From assembly GCF_900156045.1 (NCBI RefSeq), contig NZ_FTMX01000008.1, forward strand, positions 1-64,000: a stretch of DNA of 64,000 bases. The letters are read 5' to 3'. The notes under the pieces were generated by a model. It made no database searches. It worked only from the letters and a program-made list of their open reading frames with translations, and was not told where the DNA came from. Position numbers and translations under genes: made by a program. This document shows, piece after piece, positions 54,048-63,730 of this stretch. Positions within the stretch are counted from its first letter, which is position 1, and each line of letters starts with the position of its first letter. The stretch is from Peribacillus simplex (GTDB lineage: Bacteria; Bacillota; Bacilli; Bacillales; DSM-1321).

Positions 54048-55679
54048 ATGAATCAACAACTAGCTGATATAATTATTTCAAGTAATGCTGTATTTACAGG
54101 TCTTTCTGATCAACCGGAGCCCGCGTCAATTGCGATTACGGACAACAAAATCATTGCGATTGGTTCTGAGGATGAGATTAAACCTTATTCAGGCGCGAAT
54201 ACGAAAATCTATCAATTTAATGACCAATTAATTATACCAGGTTTTCATGATTTCCATCTTCACATGATGGATGGAGCCGTTTCGATGAATAGTGCCAATT
54301 TATTCTCAGCCCGTTCAGAAGAAGAAGCGTTGGAAATGATTCGTAAATTTGCCGCATCTCGCTCGGAAGATCCATGGATAATCGGCTCTTCATGGGATGC
54401 AGGATATTGGGATACGCAGCAATTACCGAATCGGCATTCATTGGATCGTATTCTCCCCGATCGTCCGGTGCTTATGTTTCACGCCGAAGGTCATTACGCA
54501 TGGGTAAATTCAAAGGCACTTGAAATCGCTAATATTACCCGTCATACCGAAAACCCTTCGTATGGAATTATCGGAAAAGACGAAACTGGAGAACCTAATG
54601 GTCTTTTATACGAAAAAGCAATGGACGCGGTTATCCTTTATGCCTATGATTTTACAAAAGAACAAAAGAGAGAACTTTTCACGAATTTCCTCGCTCATGC
54701 GGCTAGTTTAGGAGTTACATCCGTCCACGACTTATTCGCGATTGAAGCATTGGAAATGCTTAATGATTATGATGTTTTCAAGGAATTTGAAGACAATGGA
54801 GAATTAACAGCCCGTATTCATTTATGGCCAGCTTTAAATGACAATCTTGAACGTGTCAAACAATTACGAGATACGTATCAATCGGATAAACTTCGTGTGT
54901 CAGGACTTAAACAATTTATCGATGGCGTCATTACGGCCCGTACCGCTTACTTACTTGAACCTTATGCTGATTCACCGAAAACTCGCGGTGAATCTTCGTT
55001 CCCTCCTGAAACGATCAAAAAATGGGTCGTTGATGCAGATAAAGAAGGCTTTAGCATCCGTTTTCATGCCATTGGCGACGGAGCGGTCCGCCTTGCTTTA
55101 GATGCCTATGAGGAAGCCCAAAAAACACACGGTAAACGAGATTCACGTCATTCTGTTGAACACATTGAAGTGATCCACCCGGATGATGTTCATCGTTTCA
55201 AAGAGCTAGGCGTTACTGCCTCAATGCAGCCGGATCACTTTGCCATGTCCGAAAGAGGTGTTTACACCGAGCGAATTGGTACTGAACGGGAAAAACATGT
55301 TTTCTCGATTAATACATTGCAAGAAGCGGGAGCGAGATTGGCATTTGGAACGGACTTCCCGATTGATATCCTTAATCCGCTCCTACAAATCTATCGTGCT
55401 GTAACGAGAATCGATAGCAGCGGAAAAACGGTATGGCATCCACATGAGCGCATAACACTTGCCGAAGCATTGAAAGCTTATACGGCTGGACCCGCTTACG
55501 GTGCATTTAGAGAGCAGGAATTAGGATCATTAGAAGTAGATAAGCTTGCAGACATCATAGTATTAGAACGAAATCTCTTTGAAGTACACGTGGAAGAAAT
55601 ACCAGATACAAAGGTACAGTTAACGATCATGGATGGAAAAGTAGTTTATGATCGTACGACGGCTTTAATCGAAAAGTAA
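54048..55679 (+). CDS. Metal-dependent amidohydrolase, YtcJ-like, copy 2
   Basis: A 543-residue paralogue of 50960-52573 with all the same metal and active-site motifs (HDFHLHMMDGAV, GLKQFIDGVITARTAYLLEP, RFHAIGDGAVRLALDAYEE, HSVEHIEVIHPDD, GTDFPIDILNPLLQIYRA). It carries a small insertion near residue 230 (IEALEMLNDYDVFKEF against KNIESLDVFKEF) and a longer C-terminal tail (TTALIEK). The C-terminal ~400 bases are almost base-identical to copy 1 while the first part is more diverged, which suggests gene conversion or a young duplication. AAAGGAA precedes the ATG. Confidence 0.85.
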   Translation: MNQQLADIIISSNAVFTGLSDQPEPASIAITDNKIIAIGSEDEIKPYSGANTKIYQFNDQLIIPGFHDFHLHMMDGAVSMNSANLFSARSEEEALEMIRKFAASRSEDPWIIGSSWDAGYWDTQQLPNRHSLDRILPDRPVLMFHAEGHYAWVNSKALEIANITRHTENPSYGIIGKDETGEPNGLLYEKAMDAVILYAYDFTKEQKRELFTNFLAHAASLGVTSVHDLFAIEALEMLNDYDVFKEFEDNGELTARIHLWPALNDNLERVKQLRDTYQSDKLRVSGLKQFIDGVITARTAYLLEPYADSPKTRGESSFPPETIKKWVVDADKEGFSIRFHAIGDGAVRLALDAYEEAQKTHGKRDSRHSVEHIEVIHPDDVHRFKELGVTASMQPDHFAMSERGVYTERIGTEREKHVFSINTLQEAGARLAFGTDFPIDILNPLLQIYRAVTRIDSSGKTVWHPHERITLAEALKAYTAGPAYGAFREQELGSLEVDKLADIIVLERNLFEVHVEEIPDTKVQLTIMDGKVVYDRTTALIEK

Positions 55680-55692
55680 CATAATTATTAAA

Positions 55693-55720
55693 GGAGGATT
55701 CTACAACTGTAGAATCCTCT
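55693..55720 (+). terminator. Hairpin after the second amidohydrolase
   Basis: GAGGATTCTAC, loop AACT, GTAGAATCCTC: perfect and stable, followed by TCTCTGTTG, a poor T-run. It could end the operon. Confidence 0.6.
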
Positions 55721-55865
55721 CTGTTGTCCATGGACAATAGTCTATTACGCTAGCACATTGGGAAACCGGTTCTATCATGTGCTATGTCCATCCATCGCTG
55801 CATCATTACTTGTTGCTTCTTTAAAATACTCTCGCTTCCACTTAAACTTTTTTTATAAGCACATC

Positions 55866-56861
55866 TCAATTAAAGAGAGATGTATTCGCGTATAGCGATG
55901 AAGAACCGCCAGAGTGAACAAATAGAATGTTATCCTCAGGCTTAAAGGTGCCTTTTTGTATTAAATCGATGAGTCCCGCTGCCGCTTTACCCGTATATAC
56001 CGGATCCAGCAAAATCCCTTCCGTTCTTGCCATTAGCTTGACTGCTTCCACCATTTCAGGTGTAGGCAGAGCATAACCCGGACCGACATACTCATCGAAG
56101 CACGTAACAGCCTCACGAGGAATTGAATTTGGAATGCCGATGTGTGCTAAAGTTTCGTTAACTAGCTGATAAACTTTCTCTTCTTGTTCAGCTTTTCCTC
56201 TGCTTACATTTATTCCGATTACCGATATTCCACTTTGATTTCCATGAAATCCGGCCGCCAAACCAGCATGCATCCCTCCGCTTCCGCTTACACAAATAAC
56301 TGCTTTCAAATCAATCCCTTGGTCAAAGGACTGTGCCAAGATCTCCTGTGCGCAAGCAACATATCCCGTTGCGCCTATGACATTGGATCCTCCAACCGGA
56401 ATGATGTAAGGTCGATGTCCTTTCTCTGATACCTCTTTAGCCACTTTCTGCATTTCTTGCATTAAGTCCGCACCATTAGGGACAACTATAATTTGGTCAG
56501 CCCCCAATAAATGATAGAGAAAATAATTACCGTTAAAATCCGGCTCTGAATTTTTTGAAAGTCCCTCTTCCAACACAAGGATGCATTTCATTTTCTCTTT
56601 AACGGCGGCAGCTAGTGTCAAGCGGCAATGATTGGATTGAATGCCTCCACATGTAATCAACGTATCCGCGCCTTTTTCCAATGCATCTGCAACAAGGAAT
56701 TCCAGTTTCCTTGTTTTATTTCCCCCAGCAGTCAAACCAAGCATATCATCTCGTTTAATATAAATGGATGGGCCCCCAAGAACTTCAGAAAAATGATCTA
56801 ATCTTTCAATCGGTGTATATGTCGGTGTATATCGCTTTCTAGGAAATTGTGCTAAATTCAT
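55866..56861 (-). CDS. dcyD: D-cysteine desulfhydrase / ACC deaminase-like PLP enzyme
   Basis: A fold-type II PLP enzyme of 331 residues, of the D-cysteine desulfhydrase and 1-aminocyclopropane-1-carboxylate deaminase family. The PLP lysine is in TAGGNKTRKLEFL (about residue 50), with substrate residues in CGGIQSNHCRLTLA and the phosphate-binding loop in CVSGSGGMHAGLAAG, closing with LFVHSGGSS. D-cysteine desulfhydrase (D-Cys to pyruvate, H2S and NH3) is favoured by the overall motif set, but ACC deaminase cannot be excluded. GGAGG precedes the ATG. It is divergent from a GntR/FCD regulator. Confidence 0.78.
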   Translation of the reverse strand: MNLAQFPRKRYTPTYTPIERLDHFSEVLGGPSIYIKRDDMLGLTAGGNKTRKLEFLVADALEKGADTLITCGGIQSNHCRLTLAAAVKEKMKCILVLEEGLSKNSEPDFNGNYFLYHLLGADQIIVVPNGADLMQEMQKVAKEVSEKGHRPYIIPVGGSNVIGATGYVACAQEILAQSFDQGIDLKAVICVSGSGGMHAGLAAGFHGNQSGISVIGINVSRGKAEQEEKVYQLVNETLAHIGIPNSIPREAVTCFDEYVGPGYALPTPEMVEAVKLMARTEGILLDPVYTGKAAAGLIDLIQKGTFKPEDNILFVHSGGSSSLYANTSLFN

Positions 56862-57203
56862 TTAAAAACTCCTCCTGTATCATCTATGTATATTAAAAAA
56901 AAGAAAATATCAATCTGATGTTCTCTTTTGTTTAAAATAAGCTTCGATTTCCATCATAGCATCTTTATGTATTCCAGCAACATGAATCTCACTTCTTCAT
57001 GGTTATCTGTAAAAAAGAAATAATTGTTTCCACATTTTTATATGAACTAAAACTCTAAATCATTTGTTGGGCCAAAACAGTAATGTACCCTTCCCATTGA
57101 ATTGTATAAATATTTAAAAGTCTGAAGCATTACAATGACTTCAATCGTTTTTTAAGATAAAATAAATATACTTGTATATAATTGGATTGTAGAAAGGAGC
57201 ACC
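56862..57203. other. Divergent promoter region between dcyD and the GntR regulator
   Basis: AT-rich, 342 bases, no open frame. Contains the palindrome at 57166 and, on the plus strand, an AGAAAGGAG ribosome site before the regulator. Promoters for both genes are expected here. Confidence 0.5.
57166..57179. promoter_or_regulatory. Short palindrome, candidate GntR/FCD operator
   Basis: ATATAC-TT-GTATAT, 6-base arms with a 2-base spacer, 24 bases upstream of the regulator ATG. FCD-type GntR proteins often bind short GT/AC palindromes near their own start. A low-complexity AT setting makes this tentative. Confidence 0.35.
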
Positions 57204-57917
57204 ATGGAAACCAATCACTATCAATATATTACAGAACAAATAGAACATTATTCTTCTAAGCCCTTAAGGGAAGCTATATTTTTTGTTATAAAAAATGCGA
57301 TCATTGAAGGGATTTTTTTGCCTGGAGACCGTTTAACGGAAGATGATATCGCTCAACAATTCAATTGTAGCCGTACACCGGTTCGGGAAGCTTTGAGGAA
57401 ATTGGAACAGGAAAATTTGCTTCAGGTGAAACCTGGTATAGGGATGGTCATTTCCAATGTGGATATTGAACTTTTACATCAGGAATTGGAAATCAGGAAA
57501 ATGCTCGAAAACTATTCGATACAAAAAGCTTGTGAAGGAATTACGGAAGAGGAATTAAAAAAACTGGAATGGGCAACGGATAAACTGCAACAGGCAATTA
57601 ATAGTAATGACCGAATAGCGGCAAGCCGTGCAAACATTGAATTTCACCGCTTATTATATTCCTACTCGAGAAATACCTTTCTCCAAAAGACTACGGATTC
57701 ATTATGGCTTTCTTTTCGAATTTCCTTTTTATCGGCCCGTAATGAGGATGTTACAATGGTTGATAAATCTTGGTATGAGGAACGAAACAACGAGCACTTA
57801 CAGCTAATCCAGGCCATTCGTGACAAAGATGTAGAAAAAGCAATAAGGGTCAATACGATCCATATCCAAAAAAACTATGATTATTACCTTGATTACATAA
57901 AACGTGTTTCCGAATAA
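57204..57917 (+). CDS. GntR-family regulator, FCD (FadR) subfamily
   Basis: A 237-residue regulator. The winged HTH comprises LREAIFFVIKNAIIEGIFLPG and the recognition helix region QQFNCSRTPVREALRKLEQENLL (about residues 22-75). The all-helical FCD domain follows, with metal-binding-type residues in EFHRLLYSYSRNTF and the C-terminal ERNNEHLQLIQAIRDKDVEKA (EH). It binds a small carboxylic acid in most relatives. It is divergent to dcyD and adjacent to the molybdenum hydroxylase operon, either of which could be its target. An AAAGGAG site precedes the ATG; a terminator follows. Confidence 0.88.
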   Translation: METNHYQYITEQIEHYSSKPLREAIFFVIKNAIIEGIFLPGDRLTEDDIAQQFNCSRTPVREALRKLEQENLLQVKPGIGMVISNVDIELLHQELEIRKMLENYSIQKACEGITEEELKKLEWATDKLQQAINSNDRIAASRANIEFHRLLYSYSRNTFLQKTTDSLWLSFRISFLSARNEDVTMVDKSWYEERNNEHLQLIQAIRDKDVEKAIRVNTIHIQKNYDYYLDYIKRVSE

Positions 57918-57925
57918 AATTAACA

Positions 57926-57979
57926 TTAAAGGGTGCCTAATTGCGAGTATTCAGTCCGCAATTGTAGGAACCCTTTTAA
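57926..57979 (+). terminator. Terminator after the GntR gene
   Basis: TTAAAGGGT, CCTA and TTGCG pair with CGCAA, TAGG and ACCCTTTTAA around a loop of about ten bases, with small bulges. The 3' arm ends in CCCTTTTAATAT. Confidence 0.7.
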
Positions 57980-58140
57980 TATATAACTCTTCAAGGCAGC
58001 ATTCGAACGATTCGGGGATTATATCGGCCTTTCCCCTCTTTTTCCGGCCGTTCTGCTGCTTTTTCAAACCTTCCAATATTTTATTCAGCCGAACTTAGTA
58101 TTCCATTCAGGATCATTTATTTCATATCAACTGTTTAGCA

Positions 58141-58749
58141 TCATGAATCCAAATGCAATTTCACTTTTTGGAAATCTTCAGGCGTGTCAATGTCAAATCC
58201 CCACATCGAATTGTCAAAAGAAACGGTCTCTGTCACCGCATCATATTTTTTGATGATGCTTTTACCACCTTGATCACCATTTATTGAATGGAATTCATTG
58301 AGTAATACTGCATCCACTAGTATCGGATGTCCTGCCTCCCCTTTATATTTTGGTCGAACGATCCGCACTCCTTCATCTTTACACTCAATATATTTATCTA
58401 TTAAAGATTGTATGATGTCACGGGAAATAAGGGGCTGATCCGCAAGGAAGATCATGACTGCATCCACATGTTCATTGATGGATTGAACTCCAAGTTTTAG
58501 AGATGTGGACATTCCATCTGCATAATACGGATTATGAATAATCTTCAATTCTGGATAGTCTTCACTATGTTGACGGATTTCTTCTATATATTTTCCGGCA
58601 ACCAAATGGATGGGCTGCATGGTGCTTCCAAGGATTGAATCAATGGCATGACGAAATAGAGGTTGGCCCCGCAAAGGAAGTAACAGTTTTGGTTCACCCA
58701 TTCGGATCGACATGCCTGCCGCAAGTATGATCGCTCCTATTTCAGGCAT
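58141..58749 (-). CDS. Molybdenum cofactor cytidylyltransferase (MocA-like)
   Basis: An NTP transferase of 202 residues with the MobA/MocA start AIILAAGMSIRMGEPKLLLPL, a DQP motif (FLADQPLISRD) and GEAGHPILVDA. Such proteins attach CMP to molybdopterin, forming MCD for xanthine dehydrogenase/CO dehydrogenase-family enzymes. It overlaps the XdhC-like gene by 8 bases. It would mature the cofactor of the CoxL-like enzyme encoded upstream in the same operon. B. subtilis PucB is a comparable protein. Confidence 0.85.
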   Translation of the reverse strand: MPEIGAIILAAGMSIRMGEPKLLLPLRGQPLFRHAIDSILGSTMQPIHLVAGKYIEEIRQHSEDYPELKIIHNPYYADGMSTSLKLGVQSINEHVDAVMIFLADQPLISRDIIQSLIDKYIECKDEGVRIVRPKYKGEAGHPILVDAVLLNEFHSINGDQGGKSIIKKYDAVTETVSFDNSMWGFDIDTPEDFQKVKLHLDS

Positions 58750-59791
58750 GAATCTTCACTTTGCCATGCAAAGGTGCAGGAAATCTTCCATTTCTAATAG
58801 ACATCAATTCCGACACAATACTTAGTGCAACTTCTTCCATCGTTTCAGCACCGATATCCAAACCAATTGGTGAGTGGATTGGACCGCTGTTGAAGCCTTC
58901 TCCAATTGTATTAAGCATTTCCGTTGTACGGGAGATTGGGCCAAGCACCCCAATATATCGTGGGTCACTTTTCAAAGCCACTTGAAGGGTTTTCTCATCT
59001 AATGACTGGATATGATTCATGACTACCCACCAAGATCCAGTAAATTCAGAAGGTACTATTTCATCTGGGCATTTTTGCAAATTAGAAGCCAATGGAAACA
59101 AGCGATCATTATTGAAATCTTTCCGTGAATCCAATACCGTTACGGAAAACCCAGCTTTTGCTGCCAATTCGACAACTGGAACAGCATCTATGCCAGCCCC
59201 GGCAATAATCAATTGTTCACTGGGCTTAATAGCATCGATTAGATATCGTTTTCCCTCCAGATTCACCAATTCTGCCCGAGTTTGTGTATCCATTACCATC
59301 CTTGCTTTTTCAACGACTTCATATGGCACACTTCCATGATTTCCAATGAGGTTACCATATTTATCGACGATTAAACCTTTACCGGAGGATACATCCAATA
59401 TCATGGTGAATTTCTGACCTTTCTGGACAATTTGATTTGTCATCATCCAAAATTCGTCATCTGGCTCAATAGGGAGGATAAATATATCCAATTTACCCTT
59501 GCAACCTATTCCCAACCCCCAAATTTCATTCTCGCTCAAGTCATATTGGTGTGTAACGCAAGTGTTAGTTTCCAAAGCTTTTTCCGCCCAGCCATATAAA
59601 TCGCTTTCCAAACATCCGCCACTTATCGTGCCAAACATACGGCCGTCCGATGCCATCATCATTTTTGCACCTGGAAGTCTATATGCTGAACCCTTGACAC
59701 CTATCTGCATGACCATTGCTGCTTTTTCGTGCCGCTCCCATGCGGAACTTATATTTTCCAACACGTCTTTTAATTCTTGTAACCTTGACAT
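58742..59791 (-). CDS. XdhC/CoxI-family molybdoenzyme maturation factor
   Basis: A 349-residue XdhC/CoxI protein. The N-terminal domain carries the signature FGTISGGCLESDLYGWA (about residues 50-66). The C-terminal Rossmann-like domain has LIIAGAGIDAVPVVELAAKA, VTVLDSRKDF and IGLDIGAETMEEVALSIV. These proteins bind MCD cofactor, support sulfuration and insert it into molybdenum hydroxylases. B. subtilis PucA is the nearest known example. The gene overlaps the mocA-like gene and follows the MFS gene by 122 bases. Confidence 0.88.
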   Translation of the reverse strand: MSRLQELKDVLENISSAWERHEKAAMVMQIGVKGSAYRLPGAKMMMASDGRMFGTISGGCLESDLYGWAEKALETNTCVTHQYDLSENEIWGLGIGCKGKLDIFILPIEPDDEFWMMTNQIVQKGQKFTMILDVSSGKGLIVDKYGNLIGNHGSVPYEVVEKARMVMDTQTRAELVNLEGKRYLIDAIKPSEQLIIAGAGIDAVPVVELAAKAGFSVTVLDSRKDFNNDRLFPLASNLQKCPDEIVPSEFTGSWWVVMNHIQSLDEKTLQVALKSDPRYIGVLGPISRTTEMLNTIGEGFNSGPIHSPIGLDIGAETMEEVALSIVSELMSIRNGRFPAPLHGKVKIHA

Positions 59792-59913
59792 CCTTAACCC
59801 CCTCCTCTAAATCTGGTATTCACATATTAGGAAGCAGAAAAAGGGAGACAAATGGAAAATGCCGTATTTGTCTCGCTTCCCATCATTCATTTTCAATGAT
59901 TAAAATCAGAGCA

Positions 59914-61191
59914 CTAATATCCTTTTCTGACTAAGAAAACACTTAAGAAAAGGGAGAGGGCAACAAAACATAAAAGGGCAATAAACCCGCCATTATATGA
60001 ACCGCTCATTTGACTGAATAAACCGACAACCATGGGTCCAAGAGCTGCGATTAAATAAGATACACAGCCGAAAATCCCACTGATGCTCCCCATTACCTCG
60101 GGTGATGCGACACGGTGAAGCATGGTCATGGTCAGCGCAGCTGGCATAAACAAAAGACCAATCAATAAAATGCTCAAGACGGCAGCAACTGTGCTGTTAG
60201 CAGTGAAAAGGGAGAAAAGCATGAAAATGATGATAAGCCCACTTGCCCCGCCTACAAAAATCGCCCTCTTCATGAATCGATCGGAAAGAAACCCAGCCAG
60301 CACTTGTACAACAATGGCTAATGCAAATCCACCGGCATTAATTACAGCGGAATTTACAAAAGCAATCCCTTTTTCTTCTGTCAAATAACTTGGTAAAAAG
60401 GTCGAAATCCCATAATAGGCAATGGAAATGGAAGAATAAACAATCGTTAAGATCCAGAACATCGGACTTGCAAGAACCGCTTTAACGTTATCTTTACTTG
60501 CTGTTGTTGGAGTTCCCCCCACTTTTTGATTACTTTGAATATAGTTTAATTCCATTGAATTAACCGCATAATGCTTAGCCGGATTATCTCTTGTCATGAT
60601 CAAGAATAAAATCAAACAAACTACAGATAATGCCGCAAGGATGAAGTAGCTTTCCCGCCAGCCGTATGTGGAGGCTATGATTGCTATTAGCGGAAGCCCA
60701 AGAACCGGTCCTATCGCATTTCCGTTATACCAAGTTGTCTGTGCCTTTGCTTGCTCATTCTGTGGGAACCAGCTTGAGGTCAATTTCAATGCCATTGGAT
60801 ACAGGACTCCTTCACCGATTCCCAGTATGGCCCTGGACCATAAAATCGCACTGATGGAATCGGCCATTCCACCTAAAACCATCGCAAATGCCCACAGAGC
60901 GATGCCAATGAAACCGCTGCGCAGTGCACCTATCTTATCAACGATGAAGCCCCAAGCCAATTGACCAAAAGCATAAGTCACTAAAAATATGCTGCTAAGG
61001 GTTCCTTTCACTAAATTACCATCAATGCCCAAATCAGTCAGAAAAGGCTTGTTGGCAAGCAAAATATTAATATTTGCCTTATCCATCATGGAAACAGTGA
61101 AAAGAACGAGCAAAGGAAAAGCCGTGAAGAACCAACGGGTATTCGTCATTTTGCCCGATGGATCATGCAGTTGTGGATTTAAATTATTCAA
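59914..61191 (-). CDS. MFS transporter (anion:cation symporter-type)
   Basis: A 12-TM major facilitator of 425 residues. The family loops are visible: FGQLAWGFIVDKIGALRSG between TM2 and TM3, ILGIGEGVLYPMALKLTSSW in TM4-5, GWRESYFILAALSVVC in TM6 and AGFLSDRFMKRAIFVGG between TM8 and TM9. This pattern fits the ACS/phthalate-permease group importing carboxylic acids. It starts at TTG with an AGGGG site. Position between the CoxL-like gene and XdhC suggests it imports the aromatic or heterocyclic acid oxidised by the molybdenum enzyme; the substrate is unknown. Confidence 0.8.
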   Translation of the reverse strand: MNNLNPQLHDPSGKMTNTRWFFTAFPLLVLFTVSMMDKANINILLANKPFLTDLGIDGNLVKGTLSSIFLVTYAFGQLAWGFIVDKIGALRSGFIGIALWAFAMVLGGMADSISAILWSRAILGIGEGVLYPMALKLTSSWFPQNEQAKAQTTWYNGNAIGPVLGLPLIAIIASTYGWRESYFILAALSVVCLILFLIMTRDNPAKHYAVNSMELNYIQSNQKVGGTPTTASKDNVKAVLASPMFWILTIVYSSISIAYYGISTFLPSYLTEEKGIAFVNSAVINAGGFALAIVVQVLAGFLSDRFMKRAIFVGGASGLIIIFMLFSLFTANSTVAAVLSILLIGLLFMPAALTMTMLHRVASPEVMGSISGIFGCVSYLIAALGPMVVGLFSQMSGSYNGGFIALLCFVALSLFLSVFLVRKGY

Positions 61192-61338
61192 ACAAATCAG
61201 CCCCTATTATCATGAAAATTTTCGTAACTAGTGTAATCCCCTATTTACACTTTCCATTTTCATGCTCGTCTGTCGTTCTGTCATGGTATAGGGTATAATC
61301 CATCAACAATGAATTCTGAACTGCTAAAAACGAATTTA

Positions 61339-63717
61339 TTAACTTATTTCGATTTTGAACTTTTTCCTTTCCGCTTCCTTAATCCAATTACGGAGTTTAC
61401 TTGGGCTAATGGGTAATTGATTGATCGTGATTTCTAAAGGATCGAGCGCATCAACAACCGCATTCGCAATGGCTGCAGGCGGGGAAATGGCTCCACCTTC
61501 ACCTACTCCCTTGATGCCAAGTGGATTTCTGGTAGAGAGAAATTCTTGATGGGACTTTTCTACAGTCGGGATTTCCATGGAAGTCGGCAATAAATAATCC
61601 ATATAAGATCCGGTCAAAAGTTGGCCTTTCTCATCGTAAACGACTTCTTCATATAGAGCTGCACCAACTCCCTGGGCAATGCCACCCTGCACTTGACCAT
61701 CCACGATCATTGGATTGATGACCTTTCCTGCGTCATGAACCACACTATAACCTTTCAACTCGACAATACCTGTTTCCTTATCCACTTCCACCAAGGCTAT
61801 GTGGACGGACGATGAAAAAGTAACAGTGGGCGGAACGAAGTAATGTGTGACTTGCAGGCCTGGCTCCATTCCAACAGGCACCTTGCATCTGTTTCCTGGA
61901 CGTGCCGCTTTAGCAATTTCCTTATAGGTCACACATTTTTCAGGGTTGTTCTTAACAAAGGCTTTGCCATTTTCCATTTGTATATCAGAGGATTCAACTT
62001 CAAGCATGGCAGCTGCGACGGCCAATACTTTTCCCCTTAATTTCGCTGAAGCAATTTGGATGGCCGATCCAGCATTCACTGCACTCCGGCTTGCGTATGT
62101 TCCGGCCCCAAAGGCCAAGTTCATTGTATCTCCGACCCTTATGGTAATATCATTTGGGCTAAGCATTAATTCATCCGCACAGATTTGGGAGAATACCGTT
62201 TCGTGACCCTGCCCTTGCGGAGATGATCCAAGGTATGCCACGACCTGACCGCTACCATCAATCGTGACATAGGCGCTTTCGAATGGACCAGCACCAGTTC
62301 CTTCAACATAAGTGGAAATGCCGACACCGACTAGCTTTCCTTGCTTCTTCAACTCTTTTTGCTGCTCTCTAAATCCTTCGTAATCAACCATTTTCAAACC
62401 TTGATCCAATGCGGCCGGATAGTCCCCGCTATCGTAAATCAGCTTTGCACCATCTTTAACCAATATCCCTTGGTCATAAGGCATATCCTCCGCTTGAATC
62501 ATGTTCTTTCGCATTACTTCCACTGGATCTTTTTTCAACCTTCTAGCGACCATATCGATAATTCGATCCATTACGAAAACGACCTCTGGTCTTCCTGCCC
62601 CCCGGAATGGAACATTCGGTGTTTTATTCGTTAAGACAATCTGGCAAGTAACATCATAGTTTGGAATCTTGTATGCTCCCCTTAAATGGTAGGCACTATT
62701 GTAGGCACATGTTAATCCAAAATAATTTACAGCACCACTATCTATAATGAAGTGATCTTTAATTCCCAAAATAGTTCCATCCAAGTTATAAGCAACCTCA
62801 ACATCATGGATTTGATCCCGTGAATGGCGGGAACTTGTCATATGTTCTAGACGGTCTTCAATCCACTTGACAGGTCTCTTCAATAACTTCGAAAGATATG
62901 GAACTAGGATTTCTTCTGGATGAACCCCACCTTTTGGGCCGAAACCACCACCTACGTCAGGTGCGGTCACCCTGATTTGCTGTTCAACCAAATCCAATGA
63001 TCTAGCAATATATGTTCTAACCTCAAAAGGAAGTTGAGTGGAAGAATAAACATGAAATTGATCTGTACGGTTTTCATAGGTGGAAACGACCCCCCTCGTT
63101 TCGAGCGGGTTGGAAGAAACTCTAGGCGTTTGGATTCTTGCCTTGAGAATATGATCTGCATCATTAAGCGACTGTACAGCATTTCCAGTCGTAAGATGGA
63201 AGTCTGACTGGACGTTATTCTGTAAATGCTCTTGAATCAATGGTGCGCCTTTTTCCAAAGACTTGAATGGATCGACAACCACCGGTAACGTTTCATATTC
63301 CACTTTTATTAAATCTGCTGCATCTTCGGCCACATACCTGTTATCTGCAACGACAACTGCAATGGGTTGCCCTACATACATCACCTTATTCTTTGCCAAG
63401 ACATCTTCATAACAATAATGGATAGTGGGATTGATCGCTTCCGCTAGATTGGGAGGCAAAGCACAATGTGATTCAAATTGGACAAGAGGCTTTATGATTC
63501 CATCTATATCCATTGCTGTGAGAATGGCATGCACCCCTTCCAATGCCTGGGCTTCGGAGATATCAATCCCTTTGATTGCGGCATGTGCATGTGTGCTTCG
63601 GACAAAGACCGCTTCAACCATATTTGTCATTCGGATATCTCCAACGAATTGCCCTGTACCTGTAACCAAACGATAATCTTCCCTCCGCTTAACACTTTGG
63701 CCAACGTATTTTGTCAT
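61339..63717 (-). CDS. Molybdenum hydroxylase large subunit (CoxL/XdhB-type)
   Basis: The 792-residue molybdopterin-binding subunit of an xanthine dehydrogenase/CO dehydrogenase-family enzyme. It shows the N-terminal VGQSVKRREDYRLVTGTGQF; the Moco-binding APDVGGGFGPKGGVHPEE; PFRGAGRPEVVFVMDRI where true CO dehydrogenases have AYRCSFR; GSSPQGQGHETVFSQI; and the catalytic glutamate region GIKGVGEGGAISPPAAI. The CO-specific loop is absent, so CO is unlikely; a heterocycle or aldehyde is a better guess. It follows the 2Fe-2S subunit by 13 bases. The FAD subunit is not between them; it may lie beyond the window. Confidence 0.88.
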   Translation of the reverse strand: MTKYVGQSVKRREDYRLVTGTGQFVGDIRMTNMVEAVFVRSTHAHAAIKGIDISEAQALEGVHAILTAMDIDGIIKPLVQFESHCALPPNLAEAINPTIHYCYEDVLAKNKVMYVGQPIAVVVADNRYVAEDAADLIKVEYETLPVVVDPFKSLEKGAPLIQEHLQNNVQSDFHLTTGNAVQSLNDADHILKARIQTPRVSSNPLETRGVVSTYENRTDQFHVYSSTQLPFEVRTYIARSLDLVEQQIRVTAPDVGGGFGPKGGVHPEEILVPYLSKLLKRPVKWIEDRLEHMTSSRHSRDQIHDVEVAYNLDGTILGIKDHFIIDSGAVNYFGLTCAYNSAYHLRGAYKIPNYDVTCQIVLTNKTPNVPFRGAGRPEVVFVMDRIIDMVARRLKKDPVEVMRKNMIQAEDMPYDQGILVKDGAKLIYDSGDYPAALDQGLKMVDYEGFREQQKELKKQGKLVGVGISTYVEGTGAGPFESAYVTIDGSGQVVAYLGSSPQGQGHETVFSQICADELMLSPNDITIRVGDTMNLAFGAGTYASRSAVNAGSAIQIASAKLRGKVLAVAAAMLEVESSDIQMENGKAFVKNNPEKCVTYKEIAKAARPGNRCKVPVGMEPGLQVTHYFVPPTVTFSSSVHIALVEVDKETGIVELKGYSVVHDAGKVINPMIVDGQVQGGIAQGVGAALYEEVVYDEKGQLLTGSYMDYLLPTSMEIPTVEKSHQEFLSTRNPLGIKGVGEGGAISPPAAIANAVVDALDPLEITINQLPISPSKLRNWIKEAERKKFKIEIS

Positions 63718-63730
63718 GCCTGCTCCCTCC

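Noticed and set aside
61339-63717. Carbon monoxide dehydrogenase
   Set aside because: The AYRCSFR loop with its catalytic cysteine is replaced by PFRGAGRPE, so CO oxidation is not supported.
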